The notes under the pieces are model-generated. The model saw only the letters and a list, made by a program, of their open reading frames with translations, did not search any database and was not told where the DNA came from. The translations under genes and the position numbers were made by a program. A stretch of DNA of 64,000 nt from Intestinirhabdus alba (GTDB lineage Bacteria; Pseudomonadota; Gammaproteobacteria; Enterobacterales; Enterobacteriaceae), in NCBI RefSeq assembly GCF_009711095.1, contig NZ_WMJZ01000017.1:41838-105837 (forward strand), written 5' to 3'. Of the stretch, positions 29,937 through 40,054 are shown piece after piece (position 1 is the first letter of the stretch; each line of letters begins with the position of its first letter).

Positions 29937-30164
29937 ATTATCCTCCTGATAGTTATCCAATATGTCCCCTCCTCTGAAAAGAGACCGGACATGCGTTGGT
30001 ATAGTATCTAAGCCGCCTTGTTGTTTACAACGGATGCCGTTCGCCTTTCTGCTGCGCCTCTCTTCCTGCGGCCTGAATCGCGCCGTGGCAGAGCGCAAGT
30101 AAACTGACGCTCCGGGCCGTCGCTCGCATCGCCAGAAAAGCAAAAAAGCGCAGAGGTGGATCCT

Positions 30165-31433
30165 TCACTTAACGCGAAGCAGATCCGCGTAGCGGGTGGT
30201 ATAGCGCGGGGAGAGCCACTCCCTTTTCATCTGCCACTGCCGCTGAACACCCTGCCCGGCAAAATAGAGCGTCCCCCGCCCCGCTTTCGCATTCAGGCCG
30301 TCCAGCGCCGCCATCAGCTTTTCGCTGCCGGGACGCGGCGCGTTATCATCAAACAGATTAAGCTGCGCCACCCCGTGGCTGAAAAAATCACCGAGCATCA
30401 CCCCCGCCTTTTGATAGCGTACGCCTTCGCGCCAGATGCTCTCCAGACAGCGCGTGGCCGCGCCGATAATATCCCGACTGTCCTGGGTTGGCGTAAGCAG
30501 CGTCACCGCCGCGCTGTTAGCATAGTAGCTTTCACCCGGCGCGAAGGGGCTGGTTTTAACAAAAGCGGAAATATGGCGACAGTACTGGCGCTCCGCCCGC
30601 AGCTTTTCCGCCGCGCGCGCGGCATAGCTGCAGATCGCCTGGCGTACCGGCTCGTAATCACCGATGCGATCGCCAAAAGAGCGGGAACAGATAATCTCCT
30701 GCTTCGCGGGGGCCATTTCTTCCAGCGCCAGACAAGGCTCCCCGCGCAGCTCCCGCACCGTGCGCTCAAGCACGACGCTGAAATGTTTTCTGATCAAACG
30801 AATATCGCTCTCCGCCAGCTGCAGTATATTTTCAATGCCCATTGCCGCCAGCCTTTTCGCGATACGCCGCCCTATGCCCCAGACCTCGCAGACCGGCATC
30901 TTCGCCATCAGTCTGCGCTGCCGTTCAACGCCCGATAGATCCACCACGCCGCCGGTCTGCTGCTGCCAGCGCTTTGCCGCATGGTTTGCCAGCTTGGCCA
31001 GCGTCATGGTCGGAGCGATGCCGACGCCGACCCGCAGGCGGGTGCGCTGCAGGATCGTCTCGCGAATCGTGCTACCCAGCGCCTGCAGATCGTAACGCTG
31101 ATGAACGCCCGTTAAATCACAAAACGCCTCGTCGATGCTGTAAATTTCCACCCGGGGGGTCAGCTCCTCAAGAATCGACATCACCCGATCGGACATATCG
31201 GCATACAGCTCATAGTTGCTGCTGAAGCAGGTGACCCCGCAGCGGCGAAACAGCGCTCTCTGTTTAAACCAGGGCGCGCCCATCTCCACCCCGACGTCTT
31301 TTGCCTCGGCGCTGCGGGCAATCACGCAGCCGTCGTTATTCGACAGCACCACAACCGGCTTGCCTTTAAGATCCGGACGAAAGACCGTTTCGCAGGAAGC
31401 ATAAAATGCGTTGACATCCACCAGGGCAAACAT
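30165..31433 (-). CDS. umuC: DNA polymerase V catalytic subunit UmuC
   Basis: UmuC is the Y-family error-prone polymerase that, with processed UmuD dimers, replicates past lesions. The 422-residue length equals E. coli UmuC. The catalytic metal ligands are in FALVDVNAFYASCE (residues 2-15) and YSIDEAFCDL (about residue 101), and the C-terminus RYTTRYADLLRVK is typical. A possible beta-clamp-binding motif QLNLFDD lies near residue 360. It begins 2 bp after the umuD stop and is co-transcribed with it. Confidence 0.95.
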   Translation of the reverse strand: MFALVDVNAFYASCETVFRPDLKGKPVVVLSNNDGCVIARSAEAKDVGVEMGAPWFKQRALFRRCGVTCFSSNYELYADMSDRVMSILEELTPRVEIYSIDEAFCDLTGVHQRYDLQALGSTIRETILQRTRLRVGVGIAPTMTLAKLANHAAKRWQQQTGGVVDLSGVERQRRLMAKMPVCEVWGIGRRIAKRLAAMGIENILQLAESDIRLIRKHFSVVLERTVRELRGEPCLALEEMAPAKQEIICSRSFGDRIGDYEPVRQAICSYAARAAEKLRAERQYCRHISAFVKTSPFAPGESYYANSAAVTLLTPTQDSRDIIGAATRCLESIWREGVRYQKAGVMLGDFFSHGVAQLNLFDDNAPRPGSEKLMAALDGLNAKAGRGTLYFAGQGVQRQWQMKREWLSPRYTTRYADLLRVK

Positions 31434-31435
31434 GC

Positions 31436-31861
31436 TTATTTTGTCGTCTTGATGACGTGCGTAACGACGCCGAAAATATCAAGCGTATCTTCGCGGCCTA
31501 CGGGAATGGGTGAACAGGCTCCGTTCATCGGATTTAGCTGTACCCGGGGGCGGAGCTGCAGCTGCTTCACCGTAAACTCGCCGTCTATTGCCGCAACAAC
31601 AATATCGCCGTGAGCGGCCCGGTAGGCGCTGTCCACCACCAGCAGATCGCCGTCGCCGATGCCGCCATCAATCATGGAATCACCGGCCGCCCTGACGAAA
31701 TAGGTCGCGCTGGGGTGGCGGATCAGCAGCTCGTTCAGATCGATTCGCCGTTCGACATAATCCTGTGCGGGAGAGGGAAAGCCGCACCGGACGCTGTCGG
31801 AAAACAGAGGAACGCAAACGCGGTGGCGTAAATCAGCCAGGCTGTAGAACTTCATCTTCAC
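31436..31861 (-). CDS. umuD: DNA polymerase V accessory protease-like subunit UmuD
   Basis: UmuD self-cleaves on RecA filaments to give UmuD', the partner of UmuC. The 141-residue protein shows the Cys-Gly cleavage site in [13 protein letters not shown], the nucleophile Ser in GDSMIDGG, and the Lys general base in DGEFTVKQL. The start is one of two in-frame ATGs (31861 or 31855); the second gives Cys24-Gly25, exactly the E. coli numbering, but the first has the better-spaced AAGG. A LexA box overlaps the promoter 15-30 bp upstream. Confidence 0.95.
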   Translation of the reverse strand: MKMKFYSLADLRHRVCVPLFSDSVRCGFPSPAQDYVERRIDLNELLIRHPSATYFVRAAGDSMIDGGIGDGDLLVVDSAYRAAHGDIVVAAIDGEFTVKQLQLRPRVQLNPMNGACSPIPVGREDTLDIFGVVTHVIKTTK

Positions 31862-31873
31862 CTTTCCCGGAAC

Positions 31874-31893
31874 TACTGTATTTGTATACAGTA
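31874..31893 (-). promoter_or_regulatory. LexA (SOS) box of umuDC
   Basis: CTG-N10-CAG at 31876-31891 reads CTGTATACAAATACAG on the minus strand within TACTG...CAGTA. This is a close match to the enterobacterial LexA consensus, just upstream of umuD. Confidence 0.9.
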
Positions 31894-32002
31894 GTTGTAA
31901 ATCATGCTGAGATCAAGCCCGGAAAGGAATGTCTGCGGTGCACTTCCCGCTTAGCCGTTTAATAAATAAACAAGCAGGCCGCTGGAAAGCGATTTTGGAC
32001 GG

Positions 32003-32329
32003 TTATGCCACCCTTTTCAGACAGACCTCAGCACACCGGCTGCAGGCCTGGGCGCACGCCTGGCAGTGGTCGTATTGATGCCCGGCACACTCCTGGGCGC
32101 AGGCTTTACAGATGTCCGTACACAGACGACAAAGCTGCATCAGATAATCACTGCCGGACGCCATTAGCTGTGCGGTGAGGCGACAAACCGCCGCACACTG
32201 AATCGTCAGCCGAATACACGCTTTCATCATCGCCGGGTCGTGCTCCTCAAGGCAGGCCCCGGCGCAGCGATCGCACGCTGCCGCACATTCATAGCATAAA
32301 TTGATACACGCCTGATGCTCCTGTTGCAT
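32003..32329 (-). CDS. Cys-rich four-helix-bundle copper-binding protein (DUF326 / Csp-like)
   Basis: The start at 32329 (MQQEHQACINLCYECAAACD) has AGGAGG at the proper distance and gives 108 residues; the open frame continues 33 codons further upstream across a repeat. Eighteen cysteines are arranged mostly as CxxC and CxxxC along predicted helices. This is the pattern of the cytosolic copper storage proteins (Csp3), whose cysteines line a four-helix bundle and bind many Cu(I) ions. No signal peptide is visible, so a cytosolic place is expected. Palindromic repeats lie on its 5' side and around the next gene. Confidence 0.8.
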   Translation of the reverse strand: MQQEHQACINLCYECAAACDRCAGACLEEHDPAMMKACIRLTIQCAAVCRLTAQLMASGSDYLMQLCRLCTDICKACAQECAGHQYDHCQACAQACSRCAEVCLKRVA

Positions 32330-32364
32330 AGCTGCCTCCTGATTTTTTAAGGATGAATGGCCCG

Positions 32365-32432
32365 GGCTGTGTCCCTTAACCGCTGGTGAGCGTCGACGCC
32401 ACGCCCGATTAAGGGACACAAGGGACACAGCC
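32365..32432. repeat. GTGTCCCTTA palindromic repeat, copy 2
   Basis: A perfect 13-bp inverted repeat, GGCTGTGTCCCTT with AAGGGACACAGCC, encloses about 42 bp. An extra AAGGGACACA unit stands just inside the right arm. The middle shares CGCTGGTGAGCGTCG with the reverse strand of copy 3. Confidence 0.75.
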
Positions 32433-32552
32433 TAAGTCTGCACAAAAAGTCGCTTAACGCCAGGCGGCATTTACCGCTGTCCGTCCGGCCATTGCGCCCT
32501 GCTCAGGATTAAATCCGCCAGAAATGGTAAGCCGCCAGAACTGAACTAAACT

Positions 32553-32625
32553 TAGGCTGTGTCCCTTAACCGGGCCTGAATGGCCGCCAGCGACGCTCAC
32601 CAGCGGCTAAGGGACACGGCCTAAT
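32553..32625. repeat. GTGTCCCTTA palindromic repeat, copy 3
   Basis: The arms TTAGGCTGTGTCCCTTA and TAAGGGACACGGCCTAA pair at all but one position. The middle contains CGACGCTCACCAGCGG. It ends 47 bp before the DUF1471 gene. No gene was found in 32433-32552. Confidence 0.75.
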
Positions 32626-32671
32626 TCACGTAAAGCAAATCTTCACAATCAACTCAACAAGGATGCCCTGC

Positions 32672-32962
32672 ATGAAAAAAATTGCTTTAGCGACTTCACT
32701 GCTTATCTCTGCCTTCTCGTTTGGCGCTATCGCCGCCGATCAGGTATCGAAAGAAGAAGTTGACCACTTCAGGCTGGTTAAAATTGGCAACATTAACGTG
32801 TCGCAAAGCGGCGGAGCGATCTCCTCCCCCAGCGATCTGCGTGCCGAGCTGTCAAAGCTGGCCGATGAAAAAGGCGGGAAATATTATCATATCGTTGCCG
32901 CCCGCCAGCATGGCCCTAATTTTGTCGCCGTCGCCGACGTTTATAAGGATGCAGATAAATAA
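32672..32962 (+). CDS. Periplasmic DUF1471 (YdgH/BhsA/McbA-type) protein
   Basis: The start at 32672 (MKKIALATSLLISAFSFGAI) gives 96 residues and follows AAGG by about 10 nt; the in-frame ATG at 32663 is too close to that site. A signal peptide is cleaved near AIAA-DQ (about residue 22). The mature part is one DUF1471 domain with KIGNINVSQ, SPSDLRAELSKLADEKGGKYY and a final FVAVADVYKD. Members are small periplasmic proteins linked to stress, copper, biofilm or acid responses; I cannot say which paralogue this is. It is flanked on both sides by copies of the GTGTCCCTTA palindrome. Confidence 0.85.
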   Translation: MKKIALATSLLISAFSFGAIAADQVSKEEVDHFRLVKIGNINVSQSGGAISSPSDLRAELSKLADEKGGKYYHIVAARQHGPNFVAVADVYKDADK

Positions 32963-32984
32963 CGGGCGTCCTGCGCCGGTATCC

Positions 32985-33042
32985 GGCGGTGTCCCTTAAC
33001 CAGACGTGGCGTCAACAATCGCCAGCGGTAAGGGACACCGCC
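32985..33042. repeat. GTGTCCCTTA palindromic repeat, copy 4
   Basis: Perfect 14-bp arms, GGCGGTGTCCCTTA and TAAGGGACACCGCC, enclose 30 bp. It lies 22 bp after the DUF1471 stop codon and could act as a transcript end. Confidence 0.8.
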
Positions 33043-33339
33043 TGCAGCGCAGCCATGAATTCGTCGTCCTGGATTTTTTACACGCTTCGTCCCTCTCCCT
33101 CTCGTATTGCTCTCCTGTGCGAACCGCAACCGTCGGCCGGTGCTCCGGTTACATCAAATCAATTAATGGCGTTTTAAAATTCCGCTTCGCAGCCGCAGCG
33201 ACAGGACAATTTAGCGGGCCTCCGCCGCTCCCTAAGTCATATTTTTCAGATGAAATATTGCCGCATTAACAGCAACCAGGATTGTTCTTATTGTCATAAA
33301 AATAATTAATTTCACTTTAATCAGAAAGGGATTAAAGCG

Positions 33340-33405
33340 ATGGATTGTCATCATTATTCATACGATTGTATTCGTCACCACGATGAATTAGAATGTTCCT
33401 GGTGA
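33340..33405 (+). other. Possible Cys/His-rich 21-residue leader ORF
   Basis: The frame encodes MDCHHYSYDCIRHHDELECS-W, with three Cys and four His in 21 residues. It follows AAGGGA with 8-nt spacing and ends 24 bp before the autotransporter start. It also overlaps a good sigma-70 promoter, so it may be chance. The rest of 33043-33339 is AT-rich with no recognised feature. Confidence 0.25.
33366..33394 (+). promoter_or_regulatory. Putative sigma-70 promoter of the autotransporter gene
   Basis: TTGTAT (33366-33371), a 17-bp spacer and TAGAAT (33389-33394) lie about 35 bp upstream of the autotransporter start. Confidence 0.5.
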
Positions 33406-33429
33406 TAGGGAAATGTATACAGGATGTAT

Positions 33430-36400
33430 ATGAAAATGAAATTTATTACAGAAGCGTCTGCTTTAATGCTGTTGAGCTGGTCAACTTCAGCCACGCCTTT
33501 ATATTTTAACTCAACGGAAACAATCACCAGCGGCACATGGGATTGGGAAAACAAAGGCTATATCATTGGCGGTGGAGAGGGTAACGCCGGCGAATTGAAC
33601 CTGAAAGGTTCCGCCAGTTATAATCACCCATTCACCATCGGTTTTAACGGGGGGAAAGGAACATTAACCCTCTCCGAATCAGCAAAAAACCTGAACGACA
33701 ACACCTATTTTGAGGTTGGTTTTGTTTCTTCCGACAATAACTCAGTGAGCGACACTGAAGGCATCTTAACGATTAAAGGCCCTGATACGGGCACCATAAC
33801 CTCGCTGGCTCTGCGTATCGGAAGTAGCGGAACCTATGACTGGAAGACCAGACGCGATAGCAAAGTCACGGGTACGCTAAATATTGTTGAAGGCGCAGTT
33901 CTGACCGTCGGCAAACCAACGGATTTTTCCAACAAGGCCTATGTGGGCTTTGGTAATACAAGCAACACGGGAATACTTAATATTTCCGGCGCTGGCAGCG
34001 CATTAAATTTAATAAATAACGCTCCATATTTCGGCGATTCTGTTGAAGACGGTTCGCTCTATCTCGGTTTTATTGGAAGAGGCATTCTGAATATTACTGA
34101 GGGCGGCAGCTTATACGCTGGAAGGATTAGCGCATCAACCACGCTCGCCGGCAAAGACGCCATCGCGGGGCTACTTCCTCCTTCCGCAGAGATCACTGTT
34201 TCAGGAGCCGGTAGCCAGCTTATCGTGGGAAGCCAGATGACGCTTGCGGCGGACGCGATGGACAATCTACAGCTTATAGACGCGAACGTCAGGCAAAAAG
34301 GGGCTGGCTCGGCCGTCCTTAATATCGAAGATTACGCAGAGGTAATTTTTGAGGCGAAGGCTAACACGGATATCGACGGCTTTGAAAATCCAGTCTCCGG
34401 TCTTTTTATGGCGGGCAGTGCCGGAACCTCAGCCACGGTTAATCTCAATAAAAACGGTTTCTTAACCATCGCAAACAGCATTCTGTCACCCGCTGAAGAC
34501 GCTGTCGTCGCCGGGGACGGCGTCTATTCGTTTAATCTTAATGGCGGCACGCTGCGGGTGAATGACTGCAAGTATTGTGATAACAGGCTGTCCACCCGGG
34601 TTAACATGAACGTTCTGTCTGAATCGATACTTGAGGCCGATGATAATAAAGAGATGTATCTTAACGGCTCACTGGTTGGTAAAGGTGGAATAGTCAAAAC
34701 GGGAGAGGGTCTGGTCGCTTTTTCCGGCATAAATAATTACCTCGGCGGAACAAGGGTGGAAGGCGGCGAGCTGCGTTCCGATGGCGATGGCGCATTCGTT
34801 AATAATACGGCTTACATTGTTAATGCCGGTACGCTGAACCTTAATAATCATGACCTGATCATGTCTCACCTTTCCGGCAAAGGCGGGGCTATCGACGTTA
34901 CTGAAGCCAGCCTTACCATTAAACAAAATATGGACAGCCTGTACGCCGGCTCCTTTATCGGCTCAGGCCAGGTCGATAAAACAGGAAACTCAACGCTGTA
35001 TCTGAGCGGCGACAGCAAAGATTATGGCGGCCTTTTCTCCGTGACGCAGGGCGGAGTCGACTCCTCCCTGGCTCTGGGTGGAAATATCGTTGTCCATAAT
35101 GGCAGCAGGCTGTCTGCGGAAGGTTATCTCGGTAAAACCCACGTAAAAGAGGGCGGCGTTCTGCGAGTCGGCAGCTACTTTACTGATAAAGATACGCCCT
35201 CATACCTTGTGGTAGATGGTGACCTCACTAATGACGGAAGCGTAGCGATCGCCAGAAGCGGCAGCGCGGCGCAGAGGCAGCCAGGCAATGCGCTTTTCGT
35301 GCAGGGGAATTACATCGGCAACCAGGGCGAACTCTATTTTAATACCGTGCTGGGCAATGACGACTCCCTGACCGACCGGATGAGCGTTACCGGCGATACC
35401 TCCGGCACCACCTGGGTACAGGTCAACAACGTTGGCGGCACCGGTGATTACACCGACAAAGGCATTGAACTTATTCGCGTTGAGGGGCAGTCAGCAGGCC
35501 TATTTATTCAAAGAGATCGAATCGTTGGCGGTGCCTACGAGTATTATTTAAGCCGGGGTAAAGGTGCGGATTACAGCAACTGGTATCTTGTCAATACCAG
35601 GCCGGAGCCAACGCCGAATCCTCAGCCAGACCCGGTCCCTAATCCTGACCCTGGACCGACGCCCAATCCGCCCCCTGAACCGGCACCCACGCCGCAGCCG
35701 GTCCTTCGTCCGGAAGGTGGCGAGTACGCGGCCAATCTGCAGGCGGCAAATACGCTGTTTCTGCACAGGCTACACGATCGCCTGGGAGAGACGCACTATG
35801 TGGACGCTCTGAGCGGTGAGAAGAAGGTGACCAGCCTGTGGCTTCGCAACGTCGGCGGACACAAGCGCTCAAAGGATAACAGCGGTCAGATGCGCACTCA
35901 GGCCAACCGCTACGTGATGCAGCTGGGGGGCGATATTGCACGCTGGAGCAGTAACGGTAAAAACCGCTTCCATCTCGGCGTTATGGGCGGCTACGCCAAT
36001 CAAAAGAGCAACACCCGCAATAGTTACAGCGGTTACAGGGCCGACGGCACTGTCGACGGCTACAGCGCCGGCCTTTATGCCACCTGGCTTGAGGATAACG
36101 CGCATAAAACCGGCGCTTATATTGACACCTGGATGCTTTACAACTGGTTTAATAACCGCGTAAGCGGCCAGCTGTTGCCCTCCGAAAGCTATAAGTCGAA
36201 GGGGGTAACCGCATCAGTGGAAGCGGGCTATACCTGGAAAACCGGGGAGAAAAATGCGCGTGAAAGCTATTACGTTCAGCCGGTGGCCCAGCTGACGTGG
36301 ATGGGGGTAAAAGCCGACAATCACCGTGAAATGAACGGAACGTGGGTGCGCGGCGAAGGCAACGGAAATCTGCAGACCCGCCTTGGCCTCAGAACCTTTA

Positions 36401-36672
36401 TTAAGGGGCACAGCCTGATTGATGAAGGTAAAGAGCGTATTTTTGAGCCTTTTGTGGAGGTTAACTGGCTGCATAATACCCGAATCTTTGGTTCGTCGAT
36501 GAATGGTGTCTTCATAAAGCAGGCCGGCACACGAAACGTGGGCGAGCTGAAAGCGGGCGTTGAGAGCCAGCTCGGTCGGCATACTCATCTGTGGGGGAAC
36601 GTGGCCCAGCAGATTGGTGATAAGGGCTATAGCGACACCCAGGCGATGGTGGGGATAAAGTACATTTTTTGA
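33430..36672 (+). CDS. Type Va autotransporter with pertactin-like passenger
   Basis: The start ATG at 33430 (MKMKFITEASALMLLSWSTS) is placed 6 nt after AGGA and gives 1080 residues; ATG 33424 is an alternative. A signal peptide ends near residue 22. The passenger (about 23-720) is beta-helical, with many short repeats of the type GxLNISGAGSAL, LNITEGGSLYAG and VNLNKNGFLTIAN, and a pertactin-like core (GINNYLGGTRVEGGELRSDG). A proline-rich linker (PNPQPDPVPNPDPGPTPNPP) lies around residue 725. The last ~290 residues form the outer-membrane beta barrel, ending in the aromatic GIKYIF. Such proteins are usually adhesins or self-associating surface proteins; the ligand is unknown. The passenger region looks more AT-rich than neighbouring core genes. 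Confidence 0.9.
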   Translation: MKMKFITEASALMLLSWSTSATPLYFNSTETITSGTWDWENKGYIIGGGEGNAGELNLKGSASYNHPFTIGFNGGKGTLTLSESAKNLNDNTYFEVGFVSSDNNSVSDTEGILTIKGPDTGTITSLALRIGSSGTYDWKTRRDSKVTGTLNIVEGAVLTVGKPTDFSNKAYVGFGNTSNTGILNISGAGSALNLINNAPYFGDSVEDGSLYLGFIGRGILNITEGGSLYAGRISASTTLAGKDAIAGLLPPSAEITVSGAGSQLIVGSQMTLAADAMDNLQLIDANVRQKGAGSAVLNIEDYAEVIFEAKANTDIDGFENPVSGLFMAGSAGTSATVNLNKNGFLTIANSILSPAEDAVVAGDGVYSFNLNGGTLRVNDCKYCDNRLSTRVNMNVLSESILEADDNKEMYLNGSLVGKGGIVKTGEGLVAFSGINNYLGGTRVEGGELRSDGDGAFVNNTAYIVNAGTLNLNNHDLIMSHLSGKGGAIDVTEASLTIKQNMDSLYAGSFIGSGQVDKTGNSTLYLSGDSKDYGGLFSVTQGGVDSSLALGGNIVVHNGSRLSAEGYLGKTHVKEGGVLRVGSYFTDKDTPSYLVVDGDLTNDGSVAIARSGSAAQRQPGNALFVQGNYIGNQGELYFNTVLGNDDSLTDRMSVTGDTSGTTWVQVNNVGGTGDYTDKGIELIRVEGQSAGLFIQRDRIVGGAYEYYLSRGKGADYSNWYLVNTRPEPTPNPQPDPVPNPDPGPTPNPPPEPAPTPQPVLRPEGGEYAANLQAANTLFLHRLHDRLGETHYVDALSGEKKVTSLWLRNVGGHKRSKDNSGQMRTQANRYVMQLGGDIARWSSNGKNRFHLGVMGGYANQKSNTRNSYSGYRADGTVDGYSAGLYATWLEDNAHKTGAYIDTWMLYNWFNNRVSGQLLPSESYKSKGVTASVEAGYTWKTGEKNARESYYVQPVAQLTWMGVKADNHREMNGTWVRGEGNGNLQTRLGLRTFIKGHSLIDEGKERIFEPFVEVNWLHNTRIFGSSMNGVFIKQAGTRNVGELKAGVESQLGRHTHLWGNVAQQIGDKGYSDTQAMVGIKYIF

Positions 36673-36781
36673 CGCTGGGGCTACCTTCCCCGGCAGGTAA
36701 TCCTGTCGGGGGAGGTTCGGCCTTCAGTATCGCGTCAGAGGTACTGAAGCCCCTCTGTTGTGGCACGCAACCGCATCTGAG

Positions 36782-36812
36782 GCCGGAGGCTAATCGCCCC
36801 CGGCCTTTTATT
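36782..36812 (+). terminator. Hairpin terminator after the autotransporter
   Basis: GGCCGGAGG and CCCCCGGCC pair with one mismatch and are followed by TTTTATT. A second hairpin (CCCCGGCAGG/CCTGTCGGGG) lies nearer the stop codon. From 36813 to 37054 I see no supported gene. Confidence 0.6.
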
Positions 36813-37054
36813 ATGTCCCAGGGATCTCCTCTGGCTCAGGCGGCAGCGTCGGGCCGGCCCATAAAGCCGCCAGTCATTGCCCCGCTGGTGCAGATCGTAG
36901 AGTATTCCATCAGACATCATTGGCGCGGGCAGTGTGAACACGGACAGCGCACAGCTGCCGCTGGTCGCGGAAAATGCCGTAACGACCGTAACCGTGGCAA
37001 AGGATGGACAACAGTTGCGGTTTCAGGGAGGAGGTCTGGATAGCCATTCGATTT

Positions 37055-37080
37055 CTGATAATAAAAACGGGAACCCACTG
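37055..37080 (-). terminator. Terminator of icd
   Basis: On the minus strand GGGAGCC-AGT-GGGTTCCCG forms a stem with one G-T pair, followed by TTTTTAT. It lies just after the icd stop codon. Confidence 0.7.
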
Positions 37081-37111
37081 GCTCCCGCTCTTGTTTAACC
37101 CGGCAGGTGGA

Positions 37112-38362
<1,251 letters not shown>

Positions 38363-38528
38363 TCACTTCTCCTTCGAGCGCTTCTGGTTTGCTCGTTCGT
38401 CATCGCGCTGCACTGGCATGGCGACATGTGGCGCGAAGGCGTTAGAGCACTTTTTTGTTAATGATTTGTAATTAGCGTGTCAATACTACCCTATTGTTTG
38501 CTGCCATGAAAGGCACTCGTCAATAAGC

Positions 38529-38534
38529 TATAAT
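38529..38534 (+). promoter_or_regulatory. Candidate -10 (TATAAT) of rluE
   Basis: A perfect TATAAT overlaps the ATG at 38533. If it is used, transcription starts near 38541, after that ATG, and the start codon would be the ATG at 38563. Confidence 0.5.
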
Positions 38535-39198
38535 GCGGCAATTGATACAAAGTGAAAACACCATGCAAAAAACATCTTTTAGAAATCACCGGGTTGACCG
38601 ATTCAGCCCGCGACAAGTCGCTAAGCGAAAGCGGCAAAACCTGTCAAAACGTGTGGTTTTGTTCAATAAACCTTACGATGTATTGCCACAATTTACCGAC
38701 GAGGCAGGTCGCCGCACCTTAAAGGATTTTATTCCGGTTCATGGCGTATATGCAGCAGGACGTCTGGACCGCGACAGCGAAGGACTGCTGGTGCTGACTA
38801 ACGATGGCGCACTACAGGCGCGCCTGACCCAGCCGGGCAAGCGCACCGGGAAAATTTACTATGTGCAGGTGGAAGGCGTGCCGACGCCGGAGGCGCTGGA
38901 GGCCCTGCGCGGTGGCGTCACCCTCAACGATGGCCCCACCCTGCCCGCCGGCGCTGAGCGGGTCGCCGAGCCGGAGTGGCTGTGGCCGCGCAATCCCCCC
39001 ATTCGCGAACGCAAAAGCATTCCCACCTGCTGGCTAAAAATAACGCTGTATGAGGGCCGCAACCGCCAGGTCAGGCGCATGACGGCGCACGTTGGCTATC
39101 CAACCCTGCGCCTGATTCGCTACAGCATGGGCGACTACACCCTGGACGGCCTCGGCAACGCCGAGTGGCGCGAACTGACAGCGGAGAAAAACCGATGA
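38533..39198 (+). CDS. rluE: 23S rRNA pseudouridine-2457 synthase RluE
   Basis: RluE makes pseudouridine 2457 of 23S rRNA. The 221-residue frame matches E. coli RluE, with the RsuA-type core: [19 protein letters not shown], the catalytic motif [20 protein letters not shown] (Asp nucleophile) and [11 protein letters not shown]. The conventional start is ATG 38533 ([16 protein letters not shown]), but a perfect TATAAT covers that codon, so ATG 38563 ([14 protein letters not shown], 211 residues) may be the real start. The stop overlaps the next gene by 4 bp. Confidence 0.93.
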   Translation: MRQLIQSENTMQKTSFRNHRVDRFSPRQVAKRKRQNLSKRVVLFNKPYDVLPQFTDEAGRRTLKDFIPVHGVYAAGRLDRDSEGLLVLTNDGALQARLTQPGKRTGKIYYVQVEGVPTPEALEALRGGVTLNDGPTLPAGAERVAEPEWLWPRNPPIRERKSIPTCWLKITLYEGRNRQVRRMTAHVGYPTLRLIRYSMGDYTLDGLGNAEWRELTAEKNR

Positions 39199-39527
39199 AA
39201 TATCTGCCGATCCTCTTCGTCTTATTATCCGCTTCGCCCGTCGCCGGCGCGGCCAGCTTCGACTGCCAGAAGGCGAAAGCGGCGGATGAGAGAGCCATCT
39301 GCGCCCATCTGACGCTTAACGATAAGGACGTGGAAATGGCCACCCAGTACCGGTTCCTGAAGGGGCTGTTGGCGATGGGTGCCCGTGGCGCGCTTCAGGA
39401 CGCCCAGCAGAGCTGGCTCAGCCAGCGCCGACGGTGTCAGGGCAGCGTGACCTGCCTGAACCGGGCCTATGACAAGCGGCTCGGGCAGCTTAAGGCTCTC
39501 TACGACGCCATTGATAAGCCACTATAA
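39195..39527 (+). CDS. Secreted DUF1311 / LprI-like protein
   Basis: The start at 39195 overlaps the rluE stop as ATGA and gives 110 residues ([20 protein letters not shown]). A signal peptide ends near residue 20. The mature part has four cysteines (in SFDCQ, AICAH, RRRCQ and VTCLN), typical of the LprI N-terminal/DUF1311 family, which includes lysozyme inhibitors and small periplasmic proteins. It is translationally coupled to rluE and ends 12 bp before nudJ. I recall no gene at this place in E. coli K-12. Function is inferred from the family only. Confidence 0.8.
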   Translation: MKYLPILFVLLSASPVAGAASFDCQKAKAADERAICAHLTLNDKDVEMATQYRFLKGLLAMGARGALQDAQQSWLSQRRRCQGSVTCLNRAYDKRLGQLKALYDAIDKPL

Positions 39528-39539
39528 AAGGAACCGCCC

Positions 39540-40001
39540 ATGTTCAGACCGCACGTTACCGTCGCCTGCGTTGTTCATGCCGACGATAAATTTCTGATCG
39601 TAGAAGAGACCATCAACGGCAAAGCGCTGTGGAACCAGCCTGCCGGCCATCTGGAAGCGAACGAGACGCTGGCCGACGCCGCCGCCCGCGAGCTGTGGGA
39701 AGAGACGGGCATTCAGGCCCGACCCCAGCACTTTATTCGTATGCACCACTGGATCGCCCCGGACAACACCCCTTTTCTGCGCTTTCTGTTTTCTATCGAA
39801 CTTAACCAGGCGTGCGCTACAGAACCCCATGACGATGATATCGACCGCTGCCGCTGGCTGAGCGCCGAAGAAATTCTCAGCGCGCCAAATCTGCGCTCGC
39901 CGCTGGTTGCCGAGAGCATTCGCTGCTGGCAGAGCGGTGAACGCTACCCGCTGGCGCTGATCGGCGCATTTAACTGGCCGTTTACAGAGGGTGTCAAGTA
40001 A
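39540..40001 (+). CDS. nudJ: Nudix phosphatase NudJ
   Basis: NudJ (YmfB) hydrolyses HMP-PP and nucleoside tri- and diphosphates. The 153 residues equal E. coli NudJ. The Nudix box is [20 protein letters not shown] followed by TGI, with the conserved REXWEE glutamates. An AAGGAA site precedes the ATG. It lies between the DUF1311 gene and mnmA. Confidence 0.95.
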   Translation: MFRPHVTVACVVHADDKFLIVEETINGKALWNQPAGHLEANETLADAAARELWEETGIQARPQHFIRMHHWIAPDNTPFLRFLFSIELNQACATEPHDDDIDRCRWLSAEEILSAPNLRSPLVAESIRCWQSGERYPLALIGAFNWPFTEGVK

Positions 40002-40054
40002 AGGGCCGCGTGATAGAATATGCCGCCTTGAAGTTCAATGTCGTGAGTATTCTA

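Noticed and set aside
36669..37098. Frames of 124 codons (36669) and 54 codons (GTG 36934) between the autotransporter and icd
   Set aside because: The first overlaps the autotransporter end and its terminator. The second runs into the icd terminator and lacks a ribosome site. Neither resembles a known protein.
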